In this document: positions 1 through 6,971 of the stretch, in pieces
Layout: every line of letters begins with the position of its first letter
Numbering within the stretch: position 1 is the stretch's first letter
Source: Tannerella sp.
GTDB lineage: Bacteria > Bacteroidota > Bacteroidia > Bacteroidales > Tannerellaceae
Reading direction: 5' to 3'
Length of the DNA stretch: 7,848 nt
Assembly (NCBI GenBank): GCA_031290635.1
Contig: JAITNE010000125.1
Coordinates: 1 to 7,848, forward strand
The notes under the pieces: generated by a model
Told to the model about the DNA's origin: nothing
Database searches by the model: none
What the model saw: the letters and a program-made list of their open reading frames with translations, nothing else
Translations under genes and position numbers: made by a program

Positions 1-2
1 TC

Positions 3-47
3 ATTATGCCCGAAAAAATTGTTTCATCCGGCAGCGAAGTCAAATGA
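3..47 (+). CDS. C-terminal end of an unidentified upstream gene (partial)
   Basis: Reading from base 3 gives the open stretch IMPEKIVSSGSEVK followed by TGA at 45-47. The TGA overlaps the ATG of the next gene in the classic ATGA arrangement, which suggests a translationally coupled gene upstream. Only about 14 codons are visible, so no family can be assigned. The other two plus frames are also open here, so the frame choice rests on the overlap alone. The context, a nucleotide-sugar aminotransferase, suggests a sugar-modifying enzyme, but that is inference. Confidence 0.4.
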   Translation: MMPEKIVSSGSEVK

Positions 48-1168
48 AAATGTTAGATTTAGGCGGTCAGTATCTGCGCCTCAAAGATGAGATAGACACA
101 GCAGTAAAGGAGGTATTCCTCTCCGCAGAATTTATTAACGGTACAGCGGTTAAGACTTTATGCCACAGGCTTTCCGAATATTTGGATACACCTCACGTTA
201 TCCCATGCGGCAACTGTACTGACGCCTTACGTATTGCCCTCCAAGCGCTCGGAATTGGTCTCAATGACGATGTAATAGCGCCTGCATTCACTTATATAGC
301 GCCTGTCGAAGCCATTGCCTCAGTCGGCGCTTCGCCTATTTTAATTGATGTTGATGCGGCTACTTTTACAATTAATCCGGCTTTGATAGAGCAGGCTATC
401 ACTGTCCGCACTAAAGCTATCATAGTCGTGCATCTCTTCGGCCATGCCTGCGATATGGAGACGATACAGAAGATTGCCGATAAATACAAGCTGTTCGTTA
501 TTGAAGATAATGCCCAGTCCTTAGGTTCGTCATATATATATAGCGACGGCCACGAGCGCAAACTCGGAACTATCGGCCTTATCGGTACAACTTCATTCTT
601 TCCCACTAAACCGCTTGGATGCTATGGCGACGGTGGTGCGCTTTTCACCTCCGACCCCAATCTCGCCGAAAATATTAGCCTCCTCGCCAATCACGGTCAA
701 ACAGAGAAATATCACCACAAGATAGCAGGCTTCAATTCTCGTCTCGACACTGTGCAGGCCGCAATTCTTAACGTCAAACTAAATCACATTGACGCCTTCA
801 CTCAACGCCGTAAGGAACTTGCCAACCGGTATCAAGGCACGCTGAAAAACTGCTCCGAAATCATCCTCCCCGAAACAAGTCCATATTCCACCCACGTTTT
901 TCATCAATACACCATTCAGGTGAAAAACGGACGACGCGACGCCCTCAAAGCCTACCTTGCCCAACAAGGCATACCCACAATGATTTATTACCCTCTGCCT
1001 GTACACGAACAGGAAGCCTATCGGCGGTTGGCACGCAGATCCGGAGATTTGTCGGAAGCCGTCCGCCTTTGTGCCGAAGTATTGTCTTTGCCCATAGATA
1101 CGGAGATGTCGGATACCGACCAAACATTCATCATCGAATCAATCTGCAATTTCTTTATTGAACAGTAA
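44..1168 (+). CDS. DegT/DnrJ/EryC1-family PLP-dependent sugar aminotransferase (WbpE-like)
   Basis: This 374-residue protein has the usual length and motifs of the DegT/DnrJ/EryC1/StrS family. These fold-type I PLP enzymes move an amino group, usually from glutamate, onto a keto sugar attached to a nucleotide. Visible signatures are LDLGGQY near the N-terminus, the cofactor-binding PCGNCTDAL (54-62), VIEDNAQ (152-158) with D155 expected to contact the PLP pyridine nitrogen, SFFPTKPLG with K189 as the expected Schiff-base lysine, GDGGA (195-199), NSRLDTVQAA (231-240), and YYPLPVH (315-321). All key residues are present, so it should be active in the cytoplasm. The N-terminus most resembles the WbpE/WlbC type that aminates UDP-3-keto-GlcNAcA, but substrate cannot be settled from sequence. 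The ATG at 44 overlaps the preceding stop, and a second ATG lies at 50. The gene ends 12 bp from the convergent permease gene. Confidence 0.93.
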   Translation: MKMLDLGGQYLRLKDEIDTAVKEVFLSAEFINGTAVKTLCHRLSEYLDTPHVIPCGNCTDALRIALQALGIGLNDDVIAPAFTYIAPVEAIASVGASPILIDVDAATFTINPALIEQAITVRTKAIIVVHLFGHACDMETIQKIADKYKLFVIEDNAQSLGSSYIYSDGHERKLGTIGLIGTTSFFPTKPLGCYGDGGALFTSDPNLAENISLLANHGQTEKYHHKIAGFNSRLDTVQAAILNVKLNHIDAFTQRRKELANRYQGTLKNCSEIILPETSPYSTHVFHQYTIQVKNGRRDALKAYLAQQGIPTMIYYPLPVHEQEAYRRLARRSGDLSEAVRLCAEVLSLPIDTEMSDTDQTFIIESICNFFIEQ

Positions 1169-1180
1169 GATTTTTTCCGA

Positions 1181-4100
1181 CTATTTCTTCACTATCTTGA
1201 CTGCATCGGCTATGACTGAACGTTGCTTGCATTCGTTGGTCAATATTACGCCGACGGTGTCCTGATTGAAATAATATGTGCCGAGCAGTGTCCAACCGTC
1301 GTTAGCGCTGCGGAAGTTGATATAGGTGTTCTCGACGTCGTTATCGTATTTGACTTTGAACTTGTATTCAATGTCTTCACCGCGATTACCTGGCCCGCCG
1401 CCACCTCGTCCGCCACCGCCGCCGCGACGACCGTCATCGCCTTTCGTCAGATAGTAGTACAGTTCATACTGTCCGGCTGAGGGCACAGGTATCTTCCAAG
1501 TTGCCGTCTGACTGCCGCTACCGCTCTTGACTACATAAGCCGAGCGCACGTGCAGACCATAATAACGGTCGTTGGTTGTGAGCGTCCATTGCAGGGGTGG
1601 TCGCCACGGCGAGACGCCTGCATAGCGGAACGAATTGTCTGCGACCCCTTCGAGCCATTGCGGCAACAATCCTACTACATCCGGCTTCGACAACTCGAAG
1701 AGCGTCGAATCTTCGTTATCGACAATGACTTCGCCGGGCGCTGTGCTTGCTACTTCGTTAACCACAAAATCACCATCAATATCTATAGTCTTGTTGCGCT
1801 CGCGCAAAATATTGCTCACCTGCAGGTTGACAATACCCGGTAGATTAGCCGAAATCAGTGTGTTGATGGTGATATTACGCGGCGCTTCGTCCCAGATGGA
1901 AACTAATTCCTTAGTCTCGTGGGCGTTGATAGACACCTTGCGTTTGGCGTAGGGGTCGTAAACGACGTTGCGCCCTCCCATAGTTATCTCTACGTTAATG
2001 ATGCCGTCGTTGTCGGAATCATTTGTTATTAGTAATTTGACCACATAAACCTCCATGTCGCGATTAGTTATTCGCGTTACTACGGGCGTGCGCAGTATAT
2101 AAACCGGCAGTTTGGTGGGCAAACTCCACTGTTGTAGAGGGCTTAGCAGGTCTTCGCCGGCAATAGCTCCCATAGTGTCGAGCAGGCTCTCGAAGCGCAA
2201 GTTGCTGAATATATTTTCTTTCAGATAGGCGCGCAGCGAATCGCGAAACTCCTGATAGCCTACATTGCGCTCCGCAATCGCAAAGAGCGCTTTAGCTTTG
2301 AGTGAGATGACGTTATCTAAAATATCGCGCTGTTCGACGTCCGAAAGTAAGGCTTTGAAGGGATACTTTTCCATCAGCAGATTAGCTTTCTCATCGTTGC
2401 TGATACCGTTAGTCTGACGCATCCAGTTGTTGTTGTCGGTTTTATCCTGCAAATATAATTCTATAAGGCGGTTTGCTATAGTCCAGTCGGACGAGAAAAT
2501 ATTATAGCGGAAATTGTAAAGTTGAGGGAATATAAAATAGGGGTTTGCTTGCGTAGAAACGTTGGCTTCACCACGTTCCACCTGAAAGTTGAAATTGCTT
2601 TCGGTGCGCCTGAATGTCCATGCAAAATTATTGAAAGTACGTATTGCGGCCTCTACGTCGCTCACTTCCTGACCGTTCCACGAACCCCATTGCTTCTCGT
2701 TCTTTGCGCGACGCACTACGTCGGCGTCGTCGAAAATACAGCCTTTTTCGGGATAGAGCGCCATCTCGGGCTGCATCTTTTCCTGAGCTTGCGACCAGGC
2801 GTGAGTATAGCTGAAAAACTGCACCGGAACTTCGACTATTGAGAAGCGGCGGAATGAATAATTCAGCGAGTAGGCGCTTTCGATAGAGCGGCGTTGTTCG
2901 CGTATCTGCGCCGGAATGGTATCGATGATTGAATCGAAAGTCGCCGTGAAATAATCGTGCCCTTTGATATACCAAATACTGTATAGAGTGCTGTCCACCT
3001 CAATGCTTTTCTGCTCATAGTCGCCAATTATCAGCGAAATCGACGGAGTAGGAAAATCGGTTTTATAGGCGAAGAGATTTGAATTTCTCACACTCGTCGA
3101 ATCCTCCGTATTCTCCAAAGCGCCTTGCGGAGTACCTTGCGACAAGGCTTTCAGACCGGGCAGGGTCTTGACCGTCAAACTAAAATTGCTGAAATACGAC
3201 TGCTGCCAATCGGGATTTTCATTGCTGTAAGAAGTGCCGGGAGACGGATACCAGTATGTTTCGGGCGTAAACAGCACATAATTGCCTGTTTGAAAGCAAT
3301 ACTTCTTATCAATTTGAAACATCATGTTGCTGTACCCACTCTGCATGATTTTGGCGGGTATGTCCAAGTAGCAGAAGCCGCCATCAATGCGACCTGAGTA
3401 TGAGATAGCGACCTCTAAGGAATCGCCCTCATCAACCTGACGTCCGAAATCTACAAGCAGTATCTGTTTGTCGCGCTCGAAAGCCAGCGTCCGGCCGGCT
3501 GTCTTCACTTCCTTCACTTCCAATGCCGGGTTCAGGCAGAAAACAAATTTCTGCGCCCGTTCGCCCGCTACACCTCGCATGATAACATCAGCCACAATAC
3601 TCTCCGGCAGTTGTTCGACAGAAATATCGTAGTCGCTGACCGTCATCTTCGGCAGTTCAACATATTTGTTATTGACCGCCGTGTATTCCGTGCGAGCATT
3701 TACTTCGCTAATGATAACCCTCACGTGATTAAAAACTGCTATACTGCCTGCTATAATAAAGACGATAGCTACTACAAGCCAACGAAATGAGCTTGCTTTA
3801 GTATTCGGCAATCGGCGAAAAAGATAGATAGAGACGCAAAGAAAGCCCAGACCGAGCAACAGATATATCAGTCTATGATTGATAATAAGCGAGAGGCTGG
3901 TAAAACCTACTATCGACGATTTCATCAAGGGCAGGACATACGTCATGTAATCAAAGACGTAGTAAAATTTATCACCAATATAAAAGAGCGTCAAAGCAAT
4001 ATAACCCAAGAGAATCACAAAGGTGATAGCCTGATTTTTAAGTATCAACATCAAGCCTACAGACAGGCCGAAGATGAAAATCAGAGTTGGTACGCAGATG

Positions 4101-4558
4101 ATGAAAAAGTAGATGATATATGACAACCAGTCGAACTGTACGCCCGAAGCAAGGTTGATTACTGCGACTATGGCCATGATTGTCAGATCGAGACGGATAA
4201 AGACGCGCATGTTGCCCCATATCTTGCCTGCAACGTACTCGGCGTTGCTTAGCGGGTGAACATAAAACACCTCCGAAGTGTCCAGCTTTTTATCTGCCTT
4301 GAGAAACTCGGAGGAGAGGAAAACTGCTACCACAGCCTGAGCGGTATTGAGCAGCAGGATGGTGCTGTAAGGGATATTCGAGGCAATCGCTTTCGCTATC
4401 CAATTGATATTGCTGTCGGAAATAAGGACGACAAATTGGAAAAGTCCTAAAAAGAGTATGGCCAGAATCGAAAAGATCCTGTAAAACCAGCTTCTCATCA
4501 GCAGTTTGCTTTCGTATTTGGCTACCGAACGTATATTGTCAAAATTTGTCATCTTCAT
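1181..4558 (-). CDS. Composite ABC-2-type permease with degenerate M1-peptidase-like and golvesin-like domains
   Basis: This 1125-residue protein is probably the membrane half of an ABC complex with the ATPase encoded immediately upstream. Residues 1-280 carry about seven hydrophobic segments (roughly 29-47, 60-84, 119-138, 143-172, 176-195, 228-247, 259-277). Basic residues before the first segment and in the 248-259 loop suggest that everything after the last segment is periplasmic. Residues about 300-815 resemble an M1 aminopeptidase: a beta-rich N-terminal part, a central part (YSFRRFSIVEVPVQF, 567-581), and a helical C-terminal part (about 720-815). No HEXXH motif occurs anywhere, so peptidase activity is unlikely. 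Residues 815-940 look like a beta-sandwich linker. Residues about 941-1125 (VDNEDS, ATWKIPVPSAGQYELYYY, ADAVKIVKK) match the pattern of golvesin C-terminal-like domains, interrupted by a Gly/Arg tract at 1043-1060. Transported substrate and physiological role are unknown. The ATG at 4556-4558 directly abuts the ATPase stop; a second ATG lies two codons in. Confidence 0.88.
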   Translation of the reverse strand: MKMTNFDNIRSVAKYESKLLMRSWFYRIFSILAILFLGLFQFVVLISDSNINWIAKAIASNIPYSTILLLNTAQAVVAVFLSSEFLKADKKLDTSEVFYVHPLSNAEYVAGKIWGNMRVFIRLDLTIMAIVAVINLASGVQFDWLSYIIYFFIICVPTLIFIFGLSVGLMLILKNQAITFVILLGYIALTLFYIGDKFYYVFDYMTYVLPLMKSSIVGFTSLSLIINHRLIYLLLGLGFLCVSIYLFRRLPNTKASSFRWLVVAIVFIIAGSIAVFNHVRVIISEVNARTEYTAVNNKYVELPKMTVSDYDISVEQLPESIVADVIMRGVAGERAQKFVFCLNPALEVKEVKTAGRTLAFERDKQILLVDFGRQVDEGDSLEVAISYSGRIDGGFCYLDIPAKIMQSGYSNMMFQIDKKYCFQTGNYVLFTPETYWYPSPGTSYSNENPDWQQSYFSNFSLTVKTLPGLKALSQGTPQGALENTEDSTSVRNSNLFAYKTDFPTPSISLIIGDYEQKSIEVDSTLYSIWYIKGHDYFTATFDSIIDTIPAQIREQRRSIESAYSLNYSFRRFSIVEVPVQFFSYTHAWSQAQEKMQPEMALYPEKGCIFDDADVVRRAKNEKQWGSWNGQEVSDVEAAIRTFNNFAWTFRRTESNFNFQVERGEANVSTQANPYFIFPQLYNFRYNIFSSDWTIANRLIELYLQDKTDNNNWMRQTNGISNDEKANLLMEKYPFKALLSDVEQRDILDNVISLKAKALFAIAERNVGYQEFRDSLRAYLKENIFSNLRFESLLDTMGAIAGEDLLSPLQQWSLPTKLPVYILRTPVVTRITNRDMEVYVVKLLITNDSDNDGIINVEITMGGRNVVYDPYAKRKVSINAHETKELVSIWDEAPRNITINTLISANLPGIVNLQVSNILRERNKTIDIDGDFVVNEVASTAPGEVIVDNEDSTLFELSKPDVVGLLPQWLEGVADNSFRYAGVSPWRPPLQWTLTTNDRYYGLHVRSAYVVKSGSGSQTATWKIPVPSAGQYELYYYLTKGDDGRRGGGGGRGGGGPGNRGEDIEYKFKVKYDNDVENTYINFRSANDGWTLLGTYYFNQDTVGVILTNECKQRSVIADAVKIVKK
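1379..1432 (-). repeat. Glycine/arginine low-complexity tract inside the permease C-terminal domain
   Basis: GGN and CGN codons encode residues 1043-1060 (GRRGGGGGRGGGGPGNRG). On the plus strand this is a run of GCC/GCCACC-like triplets. It sits between a predicted beta-strand (YELYYYLTKGD) and the next one (EYKFKVKYD), so it is best read as an expanded surface loop. Imperfect GGN triplet runs can change length by replication slippage in multiples of three without breaking the frame. Confidence 0.75.
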
Positions 4559-5452
4559 TTAATCATTAGTCCAACGGTTCAACTTCTTTTCCATATAATA
4601 GACGTAGGCGTGTTCGAGATTAGGCTGATACGGCTCTGCGTCATATCCCTTTATCTCGTCGGCTACTACCTGCACTTCCCAACCCTTGCCCGAAGGGATG
4701 GTCGAGATAACAGGATACTTGGCGTCGATGCGTGGCAACTCGTCGCCGCTGACTCTCATGCGCCACACCTTGCCTTCGGCTTCCTTGAGCATGTCCTGAG
4801 GCGCGCCGTAGAAAGCCACCTCGCCTTTGTTCATCAATGCCATGCAGTTGCAAGTGCTTGATATATCGCCGACGATATGTGTCGAAAGCACTATCGTAAC
4901 GTTTCGTTCGCTGATTTCCGACAGGAGGTTGCGGAAGCGGATGCGTTCTTCGGGGTCGAGGCCGGTTGTAGGCTCATCCACAATTATCAGTTTGGGGTTA
5001 TGAATCAGAGCCTGCGCTATGCCGAGACGCCTTTTCATACCTCCCGACAGCTTGCTTGCGTAGCGTTCGCGAACATCAAACAGTCCGACGCTTTCGAGCA
5101 TCGTATCAACCGACTGCTTGCGTTGTTTAGTACTGTTCATACCGGAGAGCCTTGCGGCGTAATCCAGAAACTCCCACGTCTTATATTTAGCGAAGAAACG
5201 AAAATCCTGCGGCAGGTAGCCCAGAATCCGGCGCACCTCCTTGCGTTGGCGCAAAAGGTCGTATCCAAAGACATTCACTTCGCCGTCAGTAGGCTCCATC
5301 AGAGCTACAAGGATGCGCATAAGCGTTGATTTACCGGCGCCGTTAGGGCCGAGCAAGCCAAACATACCTGTAGGTATCTCCAGATTGATATCCTTAAGTG
5401 CGTGATTGCCGTTAGGATAGTGTTTGTTAAGCGATCGAATCGATATACTCAT
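4559..5452 (-). CDS. ABC transporter ATP-binding protein
   Basis: This 297-residue cytoplasmic ATPase probably powers the adjacent permease. All nucleotide-binding motifs are intact: Walker A GPNGAGKST (35-43), Q-loop glutamine Q82 (YLPQDFRFF), signature LSGGMKRR (135-142), Walker B LIIVDE (155-160) with E160 as the expected catalytic glutamate, D-loop GLDP (164-167), and H-loop H192 (STHIV). The order and spacing are those of the DrrA/CcmA/NatA-like ATPases that pair with ABC-2 permeases. Residues beyond about 220 form a short C-terminal extension (KVWRMRV and on) of the kind seen in this subgroup. The stop codon TAA (4559-4561) is followed at once by the permease ATG, so translation of the two is probably coupled and the complex likely assembles as two ATPases with two permeases. 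The substrate cannot be deduced. The ATG at 5450-5452 agrees with the family N-terminus. Confidence 0.95.
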   Translation of the reverse strand: MSISIRSLNKHYPNGNHALKDINLEIPTGMFGLLGPNGAGKSTLMRILVALMEPTDGEVNVFGYDLLRQRKEVRRILGYLPQDFRFFAKYKTWEFLDYAARLSGMNSTKQRKQSVDTMLESVGLFDVRERYASKLSGGMKRRLGIAQALIHNPKLIIVDEPTTGLDPEERIRFRNLLSEISERNVTIVLSTHIVGDISSTCNCMALMNKGEVAFYGAPQDMLKEAEGKVWRMRVSGDELPRIDAKYPVISTIPSGKGWEVQVVADEIKGYDAEPYQPNLEHAYVYYMEKKLNRWTND

Positions 5453-5493
5453 AATTTACAGCATTGTTTCCATCTTAGACTGCCGTTTAACTG

Positions 5494-5501
5494 AAAAGTT
5501 A
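5494..5501 (-). promoter_or_regulatory. Possible -7 element for the ABC ATPase-permease operon
   Basis: On the minus strand this reads TAACTTTT, one mismatch from the Bacteroidetes TAnnTTTG -7 consensus. It lies about 40 bases upstream of the ATPase start codon. No convincing TTG-type -33 element is seen at the expected distance, so this is only the best candidate in the divergent region. Confidence 0.25.
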
Positions 5502-5515
5502 CGTCGAGGAAGAAA

Positions 5516-5530
5516 ATTTTTCCGAAAAAT
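5516..5530. repeat. Short inverted repeat in the divergent promoter region
   Basis: ATTTTT-CCG-AAAAAT is a perfect 6-bp inverted repeat with a three-base centre. It lies just upstream of the M23 gene -7 element and between the two divergent promoters. It could be an operator for a dimeric regulator, but A/T-rich palindromes this short also arise by chance. Confidence 0.4.
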
Positions 5531-5533
5531 GAT

Positions 5534-5541
5534 TACCTTTG
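5534..5541 (+). promoter_or_regulatory. Bacteroidetes-type -7 promoter element upstream of the M23 peptidase gene
   Basis: TACCTTTG matches the TAnnTTTG consensus recognised by the primary sigma factor of Bacteroidetes. It lies 28 bases before the ATG at 5570, which would give a leader of roughly 20 bases. The leader (aatagataaataatag) is A/T-rich without a Shine-Dalgarno sequence, as is usual in this phylum. The -33 region upstream is T-rich but has no clear TTTG. Confidence 0.65.
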
Positions 5542-5569
5542 CACAGTTTTAATAGATAAATAATAGAAT

Positions 5570-6553
5570 ATGGGATTCTTCAGGACACGTAAAACGTACT
5601 ATATGTACAATCCGAAAACGCTTGAATACGAAAGGGTTTATCCTTCGGCCAAGCAGCGTTTTCTCATCATACTAAGGAACTTTAGCTACGGTATATTGAC
5701 AGGCATAGCGTCGATTTTCGCCTTTATGTATTTCTTTGATTCGCCGATGGAGGCGCTGTTGAGGAAGGAAAACAAACTTCTTGTAACGCAGTATGAAATG
5801 CTGCAAATGCAGATTGAAGAGGCGAATGATATCCTCGACGACCTGCAACAGAGGGACGAAAATCTCTATCGCGCAATCTTCCGCGCAGATTCGATACCGG
5901 CTTCTATCCGCAAGTCGGGCTTCGGAGGGTCGAACCGCTATGAGCATCTCGGCGGGATGTCGAACTCTGAGCTTGTCATCGAAACAACCAAGCGCATGGA
6001 TATACTCAAAAAGCAACTCTACGTACAGTCAAATTCTTTGGAAGAGTTGATTGCTATCGGCAAGGATCTGGAAAACAAGTTCAATTGCATTCCCGCGATT
6101 CAGCCCATCTCTAACAAAGATCTGACGCGCGCCGCTTCGGGTTTCGGGACCCGGATAGATCCTTTCACACATCTTCCCCGATTTCATGCGGGAATGGATT
6201 TTGCGACTCACATAGGAACCGAAATATATGCTACAGGCAATGGCGTTGTGGTGTACGCCGCATGGAAGCAGGATTACGGCAACTGTGTCATAATCGATCA
6301 CGGTTATGATTACAAGACATTATACGGACACATCGACAAATATAAAGTCAAGGCAGGTCAGAAAGTATCGCGAGGAGACATTATCGCCACCTCCGGCAAT
6401 ACAGGCAGATCGAAGGGTCCGCACGTACATTATGAGGTTATATACAAGGGTCGTCATGATAATCCTGCGAATTATTATTACAAGGACATGACGCCCGAAG
6501 AGTATGACAAGATGTTGCAAATCTCGAAAAATCACGGCAATGTAATGGATTAA
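5570..6553 (+). CDS. Membrane-anchored M23 (LytM-type) metallopeptidase
   Basis: This 327-residue protein is a probable peptidoglycan endopeptidase, or a factor that works with one, in the cell envelope. A basic cytoplasmic N-terminus (1-32) precedes one membrane segment (about 33-55), which serves as an uncleaved anchor. A coiled-coil-like region follows (about 60-103 and 134-170, heptads rich in L, E and Q). The C-terminal M23 domain (about 185-305) has HAGMD (H206, D210), YGH (H254) and HVH (H285, H287). These are the expected zinc ligands (H206, D210, H287) and catalytic histidines, so unlike degenerate EnvC/NlpD-type LytM proteins it should be catalytically competent. GFGTRIDPFT (191-200) and the GNGVV motif (223-227) are also typical. 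The start codon fits the promoter 28 bases upstream. Only two bases separate it from the MerR gene, so the two are probably co-transcribed. The exact bond cut is not readable from sequence. Confidence 0.93.
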   Translation: MGFFRTRKTYYMYNPKTLEYERVYPSAKQRFLIILRNFSYGILTGIASIFAFMYFFDSPMEALLRKENKLLVTQYEMLQMQIEEANDILDDLQQRDENLYRAIFRADSIPASIRKSGFGGSNRYEHLGGMSNSELVIETTKRMDILKKQLYVQSNSLEELIAIGKDLENKFNCIPAIQPISNKDLTRAASGFGTRIDPFTHLPRFHAGMDFATHIGTEIYATGNGVVVYAAWKQDYGNCVIIDHGYDYKTLYGHIDKYKVKAGQKVSRGDIIATSGNTGRSKGPHVHYEVIYKGRHDNPANYYYKDMTPEEYDKMLQISKNHGNVMD

Positions 6554-6555
6554 CC

Positions 6556-6897
6556 ATGAACAACAAGATACAGTACTCTATAAAGGAAGTTGCGGCGAAA
6601 CTTAATGAGAATGAATCGACTGTAAGGTTCTGGGAAGGGCCGTTTCCCGACTTCATCGCGCCTTATCGCAACGACACCGGACATCGTTTCTATACCGACG
6701 AAGATATTGACAAGCTCAAGATGGTGCGTTATCTGCTGCGCGACGTCGGTTTGAAGATAGAAGGAGCGCAAAAGCGGCTTAAAGATAATCCCGACAGCGC
6801 CATGTCTCATTCTAAAGCTATCGATAAATTAAAACATGTCAAATCGGAGCTGAAAGCCTTGCAGGCGGCTCTCAACACAGTAATGCCCACCTCATAG
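6556..6897 (+). CDS. Small MerR-family transcriptional regulator
   Basis: This 113-residue protein has a MerR-type winged helix-turn-helix at the N-terminus. YSIKEVAAKLNENESTVRFWE (7-27) contains the two HTH helices, and YRNDTGHRFYTDEDIDKL (37-54) is the usual wing followed by the start of the third helix. Residues 55-79 continue as MerR helices (RYLLRDVGLKIEGAQKRL). A final helix (about 88-108, KLKHVKSELKALQAAL) has the heptad pattern of the antiparallel dimerisation coiled coil. There are no cysteines and no C-terminal effector domain, so a metal- or oxidant-sensing role like that of MerR, CueR or SoxR is not supported. It starts two bases after the M23 stop codon. Possible targets are its own operon or the TolC-like gene downstream; neither is shown by the sequence. 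Confidence 0.9.
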   Translation: MNNKIQYSIKEVAAKLNENESTVRFWEGPFPDFIAPYRNDTGHRFYTDEDIDKLKMVRYLLRDVGLKIEGAQKRLKDNPDSAMSHSKAIDKLKHVKSELKALQAALNTVMPTS

Positions 6898-6925
6898 CTT
6901 GTTCCGTGCCTGTTTAATAAAATTA

Positions 6926-6962
6926 TCTGCGTACATCCGTTAAATCTGCGTACTCTGCGTAC
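6926..6962. repeat. Three copies of a 9-bp direct repeat, TCTGCGTAC
   Basis: Exact copies lie at 6926-6934, 6945-6953 and 6954-6962; the last two are directly adjacent. The whole segment, read on the minus strand, is a GCAGATTTAACGGATGTACG-type sequence. From memory, this resembles short interspersed repeats of the 'cacagatt/cgcagattt' type seen between genes in Bacteroidetes genomes, but I cannot verify the relationship here. Confidence 0.7.
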
Positions 6963-6971
6963 TCTATTAAT

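Noticed and set aside
779..1123. Minus-strand open frame opposite the aminotransferase C-terminus
   Set aside because: The plus-strand frame here encodes conserved family sequence (YSTHVFHQYT, YYPLPVH), so the antisense frame is incidental.
1169..1180. T-rich GATTTTTT between the convergent aminotransferase and permease genes as a terminator
   Set aside because: There is a short T-run but I find no stable hairpin before it on either strand within the 12-bp gap.
2522..2975. Open frames on both strands inside the permease gene
   Set aside because: They overlap the continuous 1125-residue frame, which keeps consistent domain structure throughout; their translations are low-information shadows.
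4877..5329. Plus-strand open frame of 150 codons opposite the ABC ATPase
   Set aside because: It lies wholly antisense to the conserved nucleotide-binding motifs of the ATPase and its translation shows no family features.
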